From Dermacentor variabilis (Eukaryota > Arthropoda > Arachnida > Ixodida > Ixodidae), in NCBI RefSeq assembly GCF_050947875.1, contig NC_134570.1, positions 242,350,584 through 242,414,583 on the forward strand: a stretch of DNA of 64,000 nucleotides, read 5' to 3'. Shown here piece by piece: positions 42,063 to 54,283 of this stretch. Position 1 is the stretch's first letter, and each line of letters starts with the position of its first letter. The notes beneath the pieces are model-generated. The model did not search any database and was not told the DNA's origin. It saw only the letters and a program-made list of their open reading frames with translations. The position numbers and the translations under genes were made by a program.

Positions 42063-43553
42063 ATGCCGGAAGAAGTAAAACAAAAAGCCTTGGGAGCTAT
42101 GCAAAGGGGGAAGGCAGCTGGCGAGGGTCAGGTAACAGCAGATTTGTTGAAGGACGGCGGGAAGATTGTTCTAGAAAAACTGGCCACCCTGTATACGCAA
42201 TGCCTCATGACTTCGAGCGTACCGGAATCTTGGAAGAACGCTAACATAATCCTAATCCATAAGAAAGGGGACGCCAAAGACTTGAAAAATTATAGACCGC
42301 GATCAGCTTACTGTCCGTTGCCTACAAAGTATTTACTAAGGTAATCGCAAATAGAATCAGGAACACCTTAGACTTCCGTCAACCAAAGGGCCAGGCAGGA
42401 TTCCCTAAAGGCTACTCAACAATAGACCATAGTCACACTATCAATGAGGCCATAGAAAAATGTGCGGAATATAACCAACCCTTATATATAGCTTTCATTG
42501 ATTACGAGAAAGCGTTTGATTCAGTCGAAACCTCAGCAGTCATGGAGACATTACGGAATCAGGGCGTAGACGAACCCTATGTGAAAATACTGAAAGCTAT
42601 CTGTAGCGGCTCCACAGCCACCGTAGTCCTCCATAAAGAAAGCAACAAAATCCCAATAAAGAAAGGCATCAGGCAGGGAGATACGATCTCTCCAATGCTA
42701 TTCACAGTGTGTTTACAGGAGGTATTCAGAGACCTGGATTGGAAAGAATTGGGGATACGAGTTAATGGAGAATACCTTAGTAACTTGTGATTCGCTGATG
42801 ATATTGCCTTGCTTAGCAACTCAGGGGACCAACTGCAATGTATGCTCACTGATCTGGAGAGGCAAAGCAGAAGGGTGGGCCTAAAAATTGATCTGCATAA
42901 AACTAAAGTAATGTTTAACAGTCTCGGAAGAGAACAACAGTTTAAGATAGGTAGCGAGGCATTGGAAGTGGTAAGGGAATACATCTACTTAGGGCAGCTG
43001 GTGACCGTGGATCCGGATCATGAGACTGAAATAATCAGAAGAATAAGAATGGGCTGGGGTGCGTTTGGCAGGTATTTTCAGATCATGTACAGCAGGTTGC
43101 CATTATCCCTCAAGAGAAAAGTGTATAACAGCTGTGTCTTACCAGTACTCACGTACGGGGCAGAAACCTGGAGGCTTACGAGAAGGGTTCTACTGAAATT
43201 GAGGACGAACCAACGAGCTATGGAAAGAAGAATGATGGGTGTAACGTTAAGGAGGGATAAAAAAAAGAGCAGATTGGGTGAGGGAACAAACGCGAGGTAA
43301 TGACATCTTAGTTGAAATCAAGAAAAAGAAATGGGGGGCATGGGCAGTACATGTAATGAGGAGGGAAGGTAACCGATGGTCATTAAGAGTTACGGAGTGG
43401 ATTCCAAGGGAAGGGAAGCGTAGTAGGGGGCGGCAGAAAGTTAGGTGGGCGGATGAGATTAAGAAGTTTGCAGGGACAACATGGCCACAATTAGTACTTG
43501 ACCGGGGTAGTTGGAGAAGTATGGGAAAGGCCTTTGCCCTGCAGTGGGCGTAA
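42063..43553 (+). pseudogene. RTE ORF2 reverse transcriptase and C-terminus
   Basis: [18 protein letters not shown], then a 2-bp insertion near 42300 that shifts frame. QAGFPKGYSTIDH, AFIDYEKAFDSVE (first catalytic Asp), GIRQGDTISPMLF and, after a TGA at 42788-42790 in place of a sense codon (CGA to TGA likely), FADDIALL follow. Thumb and C-terminal parts continue to RADEIKKFAG-like WADEIKKFAG and GKAFALQWA, stop at 43553. All RT motifs are recognisable, so decay is moderate. Confidence 0.88.
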
Positions 43554-43557
43554 CCAG

Positions 43558-43559
43558 AC

Positions 43560-43595
<36 letters not shown>

Positions 43596-43602
43596 CGACG
43601 AC
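43558..43602 (+). repeat. (TGA)n tail of the RTE
   Basis: About 14 trinucleotide units ending GACGACGAC; interrupted by the MITE at 43603 and resumed after it (ATGACGACGACA at 44282). Confidence 0.9.
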
Positions 43603-44281
43603 TAAAGCCCCTGCATCTACGCGCCACCGCCGCTTTCTTAAGTAGCGACAACCTTTGTTGTGCGTCGCCTTTTCCCCTCACACCAAATCCGGTTCCGGTA
43701 TTTCCGGTTTAAAAATTTCCGGTTCCGGCGTTTCCGCTTCGTGGAGTTGCGCTGCGGGAATTTCCGCTTTGACTGCTGTTAGACGATGGTGAGACGCCCG
43801 CGCGTGCTTAGCAGAGCTGTGGCAGTCACCTTAAGACGAATGCAAAGGGGACAAGCTGTTGTATTCCGCTGAAGTAGTAGTTCGCGGTCGCTGTTGTCCA
43901 AATGCACGAAAAACGGCAGTGGTCTCCAAGCGCCCAGGCGCTACATTCCACTGTACGTTGTCGCTCGTGCCACAACCCGTCGCAGGTTGACGCGAAGCAG
44001 CGAACACGAGCAGATCGCTGGTTACAGTAGGCGGTGGTTCTTGGATGGAATCGCATTCACAGTTTCAACCGCAGCTCGTGCAATTAAAGCCTCTCCAGCG
44101 GCGCGAAAGTAAACAACGCTAAAAAACAAAGCGTCACTTCCACTCGGAACAGGAAGCTGCAGGTACGTAAGTTCCGCTTGACGCCGGAAGCTAAGGGGGT
44201 GAGTGGGAGAGGAGCGTGGAGGAGGAGGGCAGGTTGGCGGTACTTAACCTGGTCGGCGGAAACGTGTATGGAGGGGCTTTA
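43603..44281 (+). mobile_element. TA-flanked MITE in RTE tail
   Basis: TA at 43603-43604 and 44280-44281 flank inverted ends AAGCCCCTGCAT / ATGGAGGGGCTT, 12 bp with one mismatch. TGACGACGAC repeat continues on both sides, which shows insertion into the RTE tail. TA duplication suggests a Tc1/mariner-type source. The interior has a TTCCGGTT-rich block (43685-43775). No coding capacity. Confidence 0.7.
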
Positions 44282-44419
44282 ATGACGACGACAAGCATAA
44301 GGGGATCAATACAAGGGATGAATGCAACACATTAGCACATTAAACACACAAAAAAGAATTTTTTTTACGGCATGCATAAGAATTGTCACCAGTTACATAA
44401 ATTATCAAACCGCAAACAA

Positions 44420-44866
44420 CTAGAACGCCAAGCAAGAATACAGGCACAAAATCAGTGAGTTATAGCTAATAGTGCTTTGCTGAAATTTTGTGTTTTTTTT
44501 TATTTTGAAAGATATCTTGTTCCATGTCTTAACTCCAACAAATTCAAGTAGTGTTTTGCCATATACATTATGTATAGTATGTATAGGAGGCAGGTCGAAA
44601 TTTCTAGCGGCAGTACTTCTGGTAGCACATGATGATGAAAAGAATATGGACACAGGAAAATGATGATTGCGTTTAACGACGCTGTTTATGTAGCTGGCTG
44701 TTTTATACTCACGCATCAGATGGAATGGCAATACGTTTAGTTGATTGAACAGTGGCCTGCTGCAGGTGTATCGGTTCTCGAGTGCGTCATGATTCTTAAT
44801 GCACGCTTTTGTATAACTAAATGGAGCATAACAGAATGAAGCTTCAATGCAACCGGGCCCCGTCAC
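44420..44866 (-). pseudogene. CR1-type LINE ORF2 C-terminus
   Basis: 148 codons: RYTCSRPLFNQLNVLPFH, REYKTASYI, then NVYGKTLLEFVGVKTWNKIS. This is the pattern at the end of CR1/Jockey ORF2 (compare TEWNQLTN at 54.2 kb), beyond the RT. No RT is present upstream, where a tandem repeat begins. Confidence 0.5.
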
Positions 44867-44945
44867 TGCAGTGCAGATGCTACAGCGCCGGGCCCCGTCA
44901 CTGTGGTACAGATGTTAAAGTGCGGGGCCCCGTCACTGTAGTCAC
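44853..44945. repeat. 3-unit tandem repeat, ~35 bp
   Basis: CGGGCCCCGTCACTG recurs at 44854, 44889 and 44923 (third with an extra G), with CAGATG between. It overlaps the 5' end of the LINE fragment ORF. Confidence 0.85.
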
Positions 44946-46640
44946 TACTTTATTATTTACAGAGCCTATTCGAATGTGTTTAAACGCTGTGGTCTCAGCA
45001 GTGTCCATTCAATTGGTTGACGTGCGCAAGCATGTCAGAGAGCTAATTTACCGAAACCAAATGGAATGAATTTTCTGTTCAGATTCAGATGTAGAACACA
45101 GCAGATGAATAAGACATATGGACTGCGTAAAAAAGGCGTAAATATTGGAACAGCTTAGCTCGTTCGCGCACGACTGAAGAAATCGCTTCCGTTTCTCACG
45201 CCTTTTGGACCAATCAGTACTTCACGGCGGCTTTCAGCTAGATCAAGGGCGAAAATAGGGTATTTAACCTGTACGAAGCTCGAGTAATTGTCACTGTCAT
45301 GTCGGCAACATGCGGCCGAGCACGTCCCACAGAATCTCGTTCTGCTACCGCGAATGTCGGGGATCGAGCGCAAGAAAATGCCTTCAGACTAAATGCATTT
45401 TCGTGCTAGGAAAACTATGTTGCTTGTGTTCTTTTGAATCATGCTGTATTTGCAAACTTCTAGTCTGAAGGTGATGAAAAATTTAAGCTGTCATAATGCA
45501 GTACGTAAATATTAGAGGTGGAGGATCGAATATCGACTTTTTCAAATACGAATCGAATACGAATCGAATGCGAATACTAAGTATAGAATATCGAATAGAC
45601 AAACGCAGATTCACGTATTTAAAGCAGGAATATTTATTTTGGTCTAAAAATGAGAAGCTAAGGGGAAATGGAGGAAAAAACAACTTGGGGGCTGATGTTG
45701 AGAGCCGAAACCACAACCTACGGATTCCGCGCGCGTTGCACTACCAAATGCCAGCATTTCCCACGTCCGTGCATTCTCCGGTATTTATGTACGTGTACAA
45801 GATCTAACCCATGGAGAGTTAACCCGCGCCACACTTCCACCGCAAAAGCGAAAACAAAGCTTGCTCTAGTGCTCTTGTTCCTGCATTGTGTCGAAAGCTT
45901 GGTCGCTGTTTTACTTGTGATAATTATAATTTGCGGTACTTTGTTCAGCAGGTGGAGAACAGTAAGCCGATTTTAACAGCCGCCTGTTGCGAAATAGTTT
46001 ATTAGTCTTGATATTAAAAAATACGGAATATTATACGGAAGAAAATACAACACACCAACTATTAGTTTCCGAACCTTCAAATATTCGCCCGCCCTATAGC
46101 AAATACGTTAGTATAGCTAAAGCCCTCCATACCCTGCTGGTTAATTCACTGTTTTGCTTCAGCTGCATGGTTATCAGACCAATTTGAACGGCTAGGCAAA
46201 TTATTTACTTCACGTTAGCTTATATTGAAGTGTTTTAGTTTAGAGTTTTAGCGAGAATTTTAGTGACTTTCTTGTCTCACTTCAGTGACACGCTTCAGAA
46301 AATATTGGCGACACTAGACTAATGATTCTTAATGTGCGATTGAAAATCAAATTTGTCAGTGACAGAGATAACTTTCACTGACGCATTTTTAAGCCTTTTT
46401 TATTGCAGTGGCAATCGGGTAATCCGCAAGGGAGGCGATCTTTACAGTATGTGCCACCTGGGCTCGCGCTGAGTTTGCTTCGCCCAGTCACGAACGGGAG
46501 GTTATGTATAATCTCCAATGAAAATTGTACAATAAATCAACGTGTCATTAACACATAAAATAAAAGAAGGTCTCAGGCTTTGTCGTGAAGCATACGAAAA
46601 ACGAACAAGTGCTGCAAAAGTCAAAGGGGCAAATTATATG
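44946..46640. other. unassigned; GAATCGAATAC repeat at 45525-45595
   Basis: No domain. 45525-45595 holds short tandem words GAATCGAATACGAATCGAAT. The rest is AT-rich with short ORFs. Confidence 0.4.
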
Positions 46641-46829
46641 CAGGTTTACAGTCGCGCAACTTCTGTTGCTGGCATGGCGTCAGTGGCGCCGACAGGGTGG
46701 TGGCGGCAGAGCGATCCGAGGCAGCAGGTACTGCGAAGATCAAAAGTTGATATGCGACGTCTGGCTAATACCTGTGGACAGAAATGCGAGAATTTAGGAT
46801 GTAGCATTAAAAATCCGGTTTTATGGCAT

Positions 46830-47490
46830 TCAATGAAAACAGTGAACAGACAGTGCCAGTAGGCTGAGTTGCGGATGCGGACGGGGAAGCCTGCATCTGC
46901 CGCTTTTGTACATTTGCGTGATTTCTTTGTAACTTGTCGCGGGGTGCAGTAGCTCTGGCTCGTCCTCGGCCCGGATTGACAGTTCACGGGCATAGTGGTC
47001 GGCGAGTGCGTTGCCTTCCACGTGCGAGTGAGCCGGGACCCACACGAGCTCAACGGCCCGCCCCGGTGATTTGCATTTGGTGAGGATCGCTAGTGCCGCG
47101 GGAGAGATGTTCCCCTTGCGGTAGCTTGCCCAGGCGGTCTGGGAGTCTGTGACCACGGTCCTCACTCCCGATTGTGCGAGTGCGAGGGCCACGGCCACTT
47201 CTTCTGCTTCGGCTGTATTCGTCGTCCGTATCGACGCGCCTGTGACCAGTTTATCGATGGTGGCGACGACCGCCGTTGCTCCGTGCTTGGGAAGCGAGGC
47301 GTCCGCGTAGAGAGCCTCGGGGTCCCCTTCCGCATGTCGAGCCAGTGCCTTGGCCCGCGCAGAGCGTCTGTCGTCGTTCCTCCCCGGCTGCATGTTCCGG
47401 GGGAGGGGCTTGGTCTCTCTCCACGTTGTGGGGAGCGGCTCCGTTGTCGATTGCTGTTCAATTTGTCATCCTATCTTGCGTAGGACGGCG
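46830..47490 (-). pseudogene. RNase H domain of an I-type LINE
   Basis: A 187-codon ORF (47393-46830) with the RNase H1 motifs LYADASLP (Asp), TAEAEEVAVALAL (Glu), VVTDSQTAW (Asp) and WVPAHSHVEGNALADHYA (His, Asp). YKEITQMYKSGRCRLPRPHP follows, a block found after RNase H in I-clade LINEs. The RT upstream and zinc knuckle downstream are missing. All catalytic residues remain, but there is no complete ORF2. Role: removal of RNA after first-strand synthesis. Confidence 0.75.
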
Positions 47491-47639
47491 CGACCGTGCT
47501 CTGTCCGGCTCAGCCTTACTCTCTGGTGGGATAGGTGTGCTTCCACATTACAAATGAAGCTGTACAGGGTGATATGGGCTGGACAAGTTTTGAAATGAGC
47601 TAGGGAGGCTGCGAGTAAAATTGATTTTGAAGAACGACT

Positions 47640-48378
47640 GAGGAATATGAAACAAAGTAAATGGGTTACAAGAGTGTTCAAGTGTTGTACAGGGAAAAAT
47701 ATTGACTCACAGCGGAGGAAAAGAACTTGGAACCTTACCAGCAACTATGCGACCAGTATGGTCAACAACACCGCAACAAAGAACGTCAAAAGCAAAGTGA
47801 GACAGATGCTAAGACGATCTCTTGGGTGGTGGCAATGGAAAATAAGCCTTTTATGCGTAACTTAATAAGAGGAAAAAAGGGAATCAGGAAACAAACAATT
47901 TATAACTGAAACATGGAAGCCCTTTACTCTTCGCAGCGAGATCAGGATGCCTTGAAACGCGTACTTGTAAAGTGAGGTACAACAAGTAATAACAGCCGTG
48001 TGCATGCTGCGGTAAAACTATAGGGAAACGACGGAGCATGTTTTGTTAGAATGTGAAGACTTCTGCCCGGCGGTCTGTTTAAGCTCCTCTGGCCTCCTTG
48101 AAGCGCTTCAGCGAGAGCAGGGGGAAAGCAAACATAGTGATTAGTAAGAGGCGATTGGAAAATTGGTGGAAGTAGGGAAACGACAAAAGATGGAAACGTA
48201 CAAAAACAAAGTTCAGAATAGGGGGTCAGAAAATTTGGTTATGGGAATTCATCGTGTGTTTTTTTCTTTTCTTTTTGAACCTAGGTAGGACATTAGGCAG
48301 TATAATAGCAAGAGCTTGGTGGCACAACCCACCGCCCCGTTCCAAAGGGGACGCTCATAACATTCATCCATCCATCCA
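47640..48378 (+). mobile_element. LINE-X copy 1, 3' part
   Basis: Contains NLIRGKKGIRKQTI, a damaged C-terminal knuckle (TEHVLLECEDFCP) and the 3' block NWWK...KTKFRIGG, then TTCCAAAGGGGACGCTCATAAC and a (CATC)n end at 48363-48378. Homologous to copy 2 at 48.4-50.2 kb plus 54.5 kb. Clade not assigned. Confidence 0.65.
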
Positions 48379-48384
48379 TTGTTT

Positions 48385-50175
48385 GACATCGAGGAAACGC
48401 GTCACCTACTGGCAAGCAAGAGCGAAAATATGTGTGTAAAGAACGAAGAGAAAGAAAGCAAAAGCCAGTATGCAAACTACAAGTACGTCGGCAGTTTAAC
48501 AGAAGAGCAAAGAAAGCTGCAACTCGAACACACTGTGCGCCATGCGTCGCATGGCGACAACGCATGCGTCCCATGCGTTGTCGAAGTAAACAGGGAAGTG
48601 AGAAGGTGTGGTGGTTTTCAACGACATGGGATCCACTTCAATTACAGGCTTGCACGAGAAGTGGGCTGGCAACTTGCTGGTCGCGCTGTTGCTTCTTTAG
48701 GGGGACCACGGGCGCTTAAGAGGCCAGAGTAAGTAGTAATGAAGAAGGTCCCCTAAGGGAACCTCAGTATAGCATCGCCGTCAGTAACAGCAAGAAGAGA
48801 AAAGCAAGAAAGAGAGCTCGCCATGCAAGAGGCTACATAAACATCCAGGGCGGCAGAAGAAAGGAAAAGTGTGCAGAGATTGAGGAGCAGTTAAATAGAG
48901 AACAAATAGGGGTGTATGCGGTTACAGAAACGCACCTTAGAGACTCGGAAGAGCCGCCAGTGATTGAGAACTATGTACGGGAAGGGGTGCAACAGAACTA
49001 AGTCGGAAAGAAAGGGAGGGGGAGTCGAAACGCTCATCCATCAGGGAGCCAAATGGAAAAGAGTAAATTCACAATGTCAAGAGCATCTTTGGTTATCAGG
49101 TACAATGAGTGAGAAAGAAACTTGGCTGGGCGTTACGTATTTGTGGACCGGAAAAATTGCACAGAAAAGAATAAAGAGTTAGTGGAATGCATAAGTGCTG
49201 ATATGAAGGGTTTCGGGAATGATGCTGAAATTATTCTATCGACATTAATCCCTACATGCAGCATTTAGATGGCTATGCCGACAAGAACGGGAAGTCAATG
49301 CTATACCTTTGTGAGCAACATAACCTCGTTATCGTGAATACAGGATCTAAGTGTGAAGGGCAGATCATGTGGGAAGTGGGAAACTGACAATCAACCATTG
49401 ATAGCTGTCTGATGACAGAAGGAATTCATAAGTTGGGGGAAATGGTCATTGATGAGGAAGGGTTTAGCAGCATAGGGAGTGACCATAAACGCATCATTTC
49501 GAAAATGGCATATCTAGTTGGAAAAGAAAGCAAGTAGTTCAATATGGCCAGTCCAAATTTGAACGCATCTGAACAAATAAGAAATATAGTCACTAGAGTC
49601 GAGGAAGAACTTGGCAAATGGCCAAGTAAAGAGTGGGAATATGGTGAGCTTCTAAGTGTAATAACGACATAAATACGGAAATAGAAACATGTTCGTTGGA
49701 GAAGAAAAAAGAAACCGAATAGCTGGTGGAACAGGCAGACAAGAGAAGGGATCGCCGAACGACAGAAAGCATCTCGAGAGCACAAGCAGGCAAAGAAGGC
49801 GCAGTTGCCACAGGATGAAGTAGCCAGTAAATGGGAAATATACCGGGAGAAAAAGTATATGGTTCAAGTACTGGAAACCTGCCACGAGTAACTACTTAAG
49901 AGGAAAAGACGAAATCAGGAAAGAGACGATTCATGATTACTCAAAGGGAAGCTCATTACTTTTCGAAGCGAGGTCGGGATTCCTTAGAACACGCACCTAT
50001 AAAGCGAGATATAAGAAGGAAGAAGTAGCATGTGGCTGCTGCGGTAAAGCTAGGGAAATGATGGAGCATGTTTTACTAGAATGTGAAGATATCTGCCCAG
50101 CAGTCGATTTAGGCACCACTGGCGCCCTTGAAGCCCTTGGGTTCAGCGAGAGCAGGGGGAAGGTAAACATGTGGT
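48385..50175 (+). pseudogene. LINE-X copy 2: endonuclease kept, RT deleted
   Basis: Recognisable pieces: GVYAVTETHLRDSEE (APE Glu), RKGGGVETLIHQGA, NKELVECISADMKGFGNDAE, DGYADKNGKSMLYLCEQHNL, QSTIDSCLMTEGI and IGSDHKRIIS (Asp-His end of APE; up to 49505). The pre-RT region SWWNRQTREGIAERQKASRE follows (49718-49860). Directly after it comes LRGKDEIRKETIHD and CGCCGKAREMMEHVLLEC (C-terminal CCHC knuckle, 50028-50085). The whole RT is missing, so this is an internally deleted LINE. Its 3' end continues at 54456. Confidence 0.7.
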
Positions 50176-50345
50176 AAGACTTTCGGAAGTCTTTTCCTAC
50201 AGGATAAGAGAAATAAGGAAAAAATTGTGGGGCACATCAGCTGATGAAAAAAAAAAACGAATCCAAAGTGAAACTAATTTTTGATAAACTAAGCGTGGAT
50301 GACGTCATGTTCGGGTGGAACGAAACTACTGATTCACGCTATAAG

Positions 50346-51078
50346 TTAAGAGGAAGCTTTAGCTCGGGCCCAACTCCGACGCGGCCTATTCAAATACATG
50401 TAAAAACGCAAAAACGTTTTTCTGAGATAACCCCTGGACCGATTTTAATGAAATGTGTTGCATTTGAGAGAGAAAGTTAAATTCTAGTGACTGTTGGAAG
50501 CGGAATTTTGATTTAGGGCTTGAATTTTGTTAAAAGGATTTTCAAAAATTCAGACGTTTGAAAAAAATAGAAGCACGAAGTTTACAAGCTAATAGCTCTG
50601 CATCAAGAACAGATATCACGATTCTGTAAACGGCATCCATTAGACCATTCAAAGCGGACAAATTTGATGTGTCAGTTTACATCTTACATGAATTTGTTAC
50701 GTTGTTTACGAAGGTTCTGCAAAAGTTGTAATTACACATTACTCCATTTTTGGAGGTTCATGTGTAACATATCAATTTTGTCCGCTTTAGATGTGCTATC
50801 AGGTACAATTCACAGAATTGCGATATCATTTTTTCTTGCTGAGTTACGGAGTTGTAAACTTCATAGTTTCGTTTTCTGAAAATTTGCGATTTTTGCCAAT
50901 TTTTTATAAAAATTTGACGACCTAAATCGAAAATTCGAAACCAACAGTCACTAGATTTTAAGTTTTTCTTTTAAATGCAGGAAACCCCGTCAAATTTGGT
51001 GCAGTGGTTGCCGAGAAAAACGAATTCTCCTTTTACATGTATTTAGATAAGAGCACCCGAGCTAAAGCTTCCTCTTAA
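50346..51078 (-). mobile_element. TTAA MITE (copy 2)
   Basis: 733 bp counted with TTAA at both ends (50346-50349, 51075-51078). Termini GAGGAAGCTTTAGCTCGGG / CCCGAGCTAAAGCTTCCTC. Reverse orientation to copy 1 at 34.8 kb. It lies between the CR1-2 ORF1 end and the start of the endonuclease. Confidence 0.88.
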
Positions 51079-51099
51079 GCAAAAGGGCTAATTGACGGC

Positions 51100-51901
51100 A
51101 GAAGCATGACGCACTGTCACTGAAAGTACTTAATGTAAACTCCAGAAGTGTCGTAAACAAAGTTACTGAGCTAGATGCATTGTTGTTGACCCATAGCATT
51201 GATATAGCCATCCTCACTGAAAGGTGGTTAAACGAGTCCATTTATGACAGTGAATTTGTGCCCGCTGGATACAGCGTACATAGAAAAGACCGCGAGAGTA
51301 AGGGTGGTGGGGTGGCATTTCTTTTCAAAAATCCTTAGACATGAAAAAAATTCCTGATGTGCCTGGTGTCGAGGCTGTCTTTTGCAAAGTGTACTGTGGT
51401 AACACCAGGTATATTATAGGCGCTATTTACAGGCCTCCTGGTTCTGACGTTGGCACCCTCAAAACCTTAAGAAAGTATCTAGACACACAAGTCAGGCTTG
51501 GGGACAAAATAATCCTATCAGGCAATTTCAACCCTCCCGAGGTGGATTGGTCAACATTCACAGCCCGAAACCGAATTGATAATCACTGTGAAATACTGAT
51601 AGATATGGCATTCGCGTTCGACTTACTGCAAGTAGTTCAAAATTACACCAGGATTCAGGGTAACTCAAAGTCCATACTCGACTTGTTTTTTGTAAGTGGT
51701 TCAATTACAGCCGAAACTTCCTGTGAGGTAATGCCTGGTATCTTGGATCATTCTGCAGTATTGATAGAATTGACTGGTGCAGCAATTAAACGTAATAACC
51801 CAACCTCTGGTTTCCCTAACTTTTCACGAGCAGATGATGTCTCTATCATTGACATGCTTTCCTTTAATTTAGATATTTCTCATCCTATTCTGGAGATATA
51901 A
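51100..51901 (+). pseudogene. CR1-2 ORF2 APE-type endonuclease
   Basis: VLNVNSRSVVNKVTELDALL and AILTERWLNES (catalytic Glu kept), GGGVAFLF, then, after a stop near 51338, GAIYRPPGSD, KIILSGNFNPPEVDW and GILDHSAVLIEL. GDFN has become GNFN and SDH has become LDH; both changes hit catalytic motifs. The ORF stops at 51901. Confidence 0.83.
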
Positions 51902-51904
51902 ACA

Positions 51905-53343
51905 GTCTTTGGCATCAATTAAAAATAATTGTAAGAGAATGCATCGATAAATATGTTCCTCGTATTGTAAAGAAGTCGAAACGCAAAAACGCCTGGATCT
52001 CTCGGGACTCATTGCGGTTACGAAAGCAACTCAAGAGGCTAAAGAAAAAACAAAAATCTACAAACTTTTCCTATACTGTGCAGACAATAGCGCATATTAC
52101 ATTACAGCTAAAAACACAAGTACGAACAGACAAACAACGGTATTTCGGAGAGTCCGTACCTAATTTTATACGCACGTCCCCCGAGCAATTCTGGCGGCAC
52201 ATACGCCCGACTTCTAGCGATTGTGATGTCTTTGATATCGAAGGTGTACAAGTAGGTGACGCAAAAAAAAAAAAAAAATCTCGAATACCTTCAATGAGCA
52301 ATTTAAGAGCATTTTCACTGTTGATAATGATATTTTACCACACTTCGACGCAAATTTCCCACCCATACCAGATGTTCTAATTAGTGAAGCTGGAATTTTG
52401 AATATGCTCTTAAAACTCGATGTAAAGAAGTCCCCAGGGCCAGATGACATACCAAACGCATTTTTTAAGAGATACGCAGAATGGGTCTCAAAATACTTGT
52501 GTGTTCTGTTCTCTAGATCACTATCTGAGGGGCAAGTTCTGGACGACTGGGGAATCGCCAGAGTAAAACCTGTCCATAAGAATGGGAGGAAAGACTGCAT
52601 AAAGAACTATCGCCCGGTTTCCTTAACCTGTACTGCATCTAAACTCTTAGAACATATTATACATAACCACATAACGCAGTTTCTTGACAAACATCATATT
52701 TTAACAAAGTATCAACATGGATTTCGACAAGGTTATTCTACGTGTACCTAGCTAGCAGAAACTATGCATGACTTTGCACTTTCAATTAGTAACGGAAAAC
52801 AAACCGATGTAATTTTTATGGACTTTAAAAGAGCTTTTGATAAAGTCTCTCATAAGAAGTTATTGCACAAATTAGGGACAATATTAAATAACCAGCAACT
52901 TTTAAACTGGATTGCCGGATACACTAACAATCGAAAACAGTTTGTTGTCTTTAATGGAGAAACTTCGGAAATTCTTGCTGTGGACTCGGGCTTTCCCCAG
53001 GGGTCTGTGCTTGGGCCCCTTCTTTTGTTTATTAATGATATTGTCTGCAGCATTCCTGTCAAAATACGATTGTAGGCCGATGACTGCGTGACTTACACTG
53101 AAGTGAGCAGTACAGCTGACCAAATTCTTTTAAATGATACACTCAGCAAAATTGTTCAGTGGTGTGATATGTGGCAAATGTGTATAAACTATGAAAAAGC
53201 AGTGTTCATGAGAGTTACTCCCAAAAAGGACCATTAACCTTTGTCTATTCTATCAACAGCAGTGTTCTTCACGAAGTACCTCATTACAAATACCTGGGCC
53301 TCTGGATAACAAGTAACTTAGACTGGACCACGGAGCAAAAAAT
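51905..53343 (+). pseudogene. CR1-2 ORF2 reverse transcriptase
   Basis: The pre-RT region (52012-52380) ends at an A-run frameshift (52263-52277). Then KKSPGPDDIPNAFFKR, VKPVHKNGRKDCIKNYRPVS, YQHGFRQGYSTCT with a TAG, FMDFKRAFDKVSH (palm Asp), SGFPQGSVLGPL and L-stop-ADDC, where the FADD Phe position is TAG (53072-53074). The next part YKYLGLWITSN is followed by the MITE at 53344. Confidence 0.87.
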
Positions 53344-53724
53344 ATTTAGGAGTGGAAACTCCGCTGTTTGCGGCGACCAGTAAAGGTCACAAGCCCGCGG
53401 ATATGTTTTCATGCTGGCGGAACCTGGCGGCATGGTAAGAAATTACCGCCGTTTCGGTTGCCAGGGCAACCGGTTGAGCGTGTTGCTCCCGTTCGGCCGC
53501 GCGCGCCTGCCTTCTGGCTAGAAGGTTACTTCTACCACGGAGTGGCCGGAGCTGCCGGAGCCGCCTGCCGGGCGCTGCTTTTTTTTTTTTTTTCCCCGCT
53601 GCGGCTTCTACGACGCGCCGCACGGTGCCGCCACTGTATACGGTAGCGTCGGCGCATGCAACAATTGTAACTTTATCTGGTCGCCTGCGCTCGCTCGCGC
53701 TGACGGGAGTTTCACCTCCTAAAT
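53344..53724 (+). mobile_element. 381-bp MITE in CR1-2
   Basis: Inverted termini ATTTAGGAGTGGAAACTCC / GGGAGTTTCACCTCCTAAAT separate RT from its C-terminal region. GC-rich interior with a T15 run (53579-53593). The LINE codons around the break (DWTT, DWTK) overlap, so the target duplication may be long or the junction rearranged. Confidence 0.6.
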
Positions 53725-54283
53725 GTCTGACTCCGCGGACTGGACTAAACACATTGATTATGTCGTAAGAAATGCAAACTGTAAGTTGTTATTTTTACGA
53801 GGAGCTTTAAAATTTACTACTCCTGATGTCCGCATGACCGCATATAAAGCGCTTATCCTCCCATCATTAGATTATGCAGCCATAATCTGGGACCCCTTCA
53901 CTAGGACCAATATTAACAAGATTGAAAGCGTACAGAAAAAGGGTGTGCGATTCATATATAACAGCTTTGGACGTTCTTCTGTTTATACCCTTTTAACCAG
54001 AGCCCAGTTGCCACAAATAACCCAAGGAAACCGGTCATCTAGGCTAAAATTTATGTATCAGATTGTAAAGGGGCACTATAAATTAGACACTTCAGACGTA
54101 ATAACCTTTTCATCCGGGTATGCCACTAGACAAAGACACCAATTAACAATTGCTCCGTTTCGCACACGTAACAACTCCTTTAAATACTCTTTCTTTCCTC
54201 GGACAATAACTGAATGGAACCAGCTTACTAACACCCAAGTTCAACAGCCTTCACTTACCTTGTTTACATCGTGTCTAACTTAG
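53725..54283 (+). pseudogene. CR1-2 ORF2 C-terminal region
   Basis: An intact 186-codon stretch: HIDYVVRNANCKLLFLRGAL, LILPSLDYAAIIWDPF, VQKKGVRFIYNSFGRSS, then SFFPRTITEWNQLTNTQVQQ and a stop. These blocks follow the RT in CR1/Jockey LINEs. It continues in the 3' UTR to the A-rich tail at 54450. Confidence 0.85.

Larger units (their letters stand above)
40900..43602 (+). mobile_element. RTE-type LINE with (TGA)n tail
   Basis: 5' leader (about 40900-41160), APE endonuclease, RT, and a C-terminal region ending LQWA just before a (TGATGA)n tail. The single-ORF layout with a short 3' end and trinucleotide tail fits RTE-clade LINEs. Damaged by an internal deletion between endonuclease and RT, a 2-bp insertion in the RT, a TGA before the FADD box and a frameshift at an A-run (43259-43266). 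Confidence 0.87.

Noticed and set aside
43247..43681. Minus ORF with a His run
   Set aside because: Antisense of the (TGATGA)n tail of the RTE.
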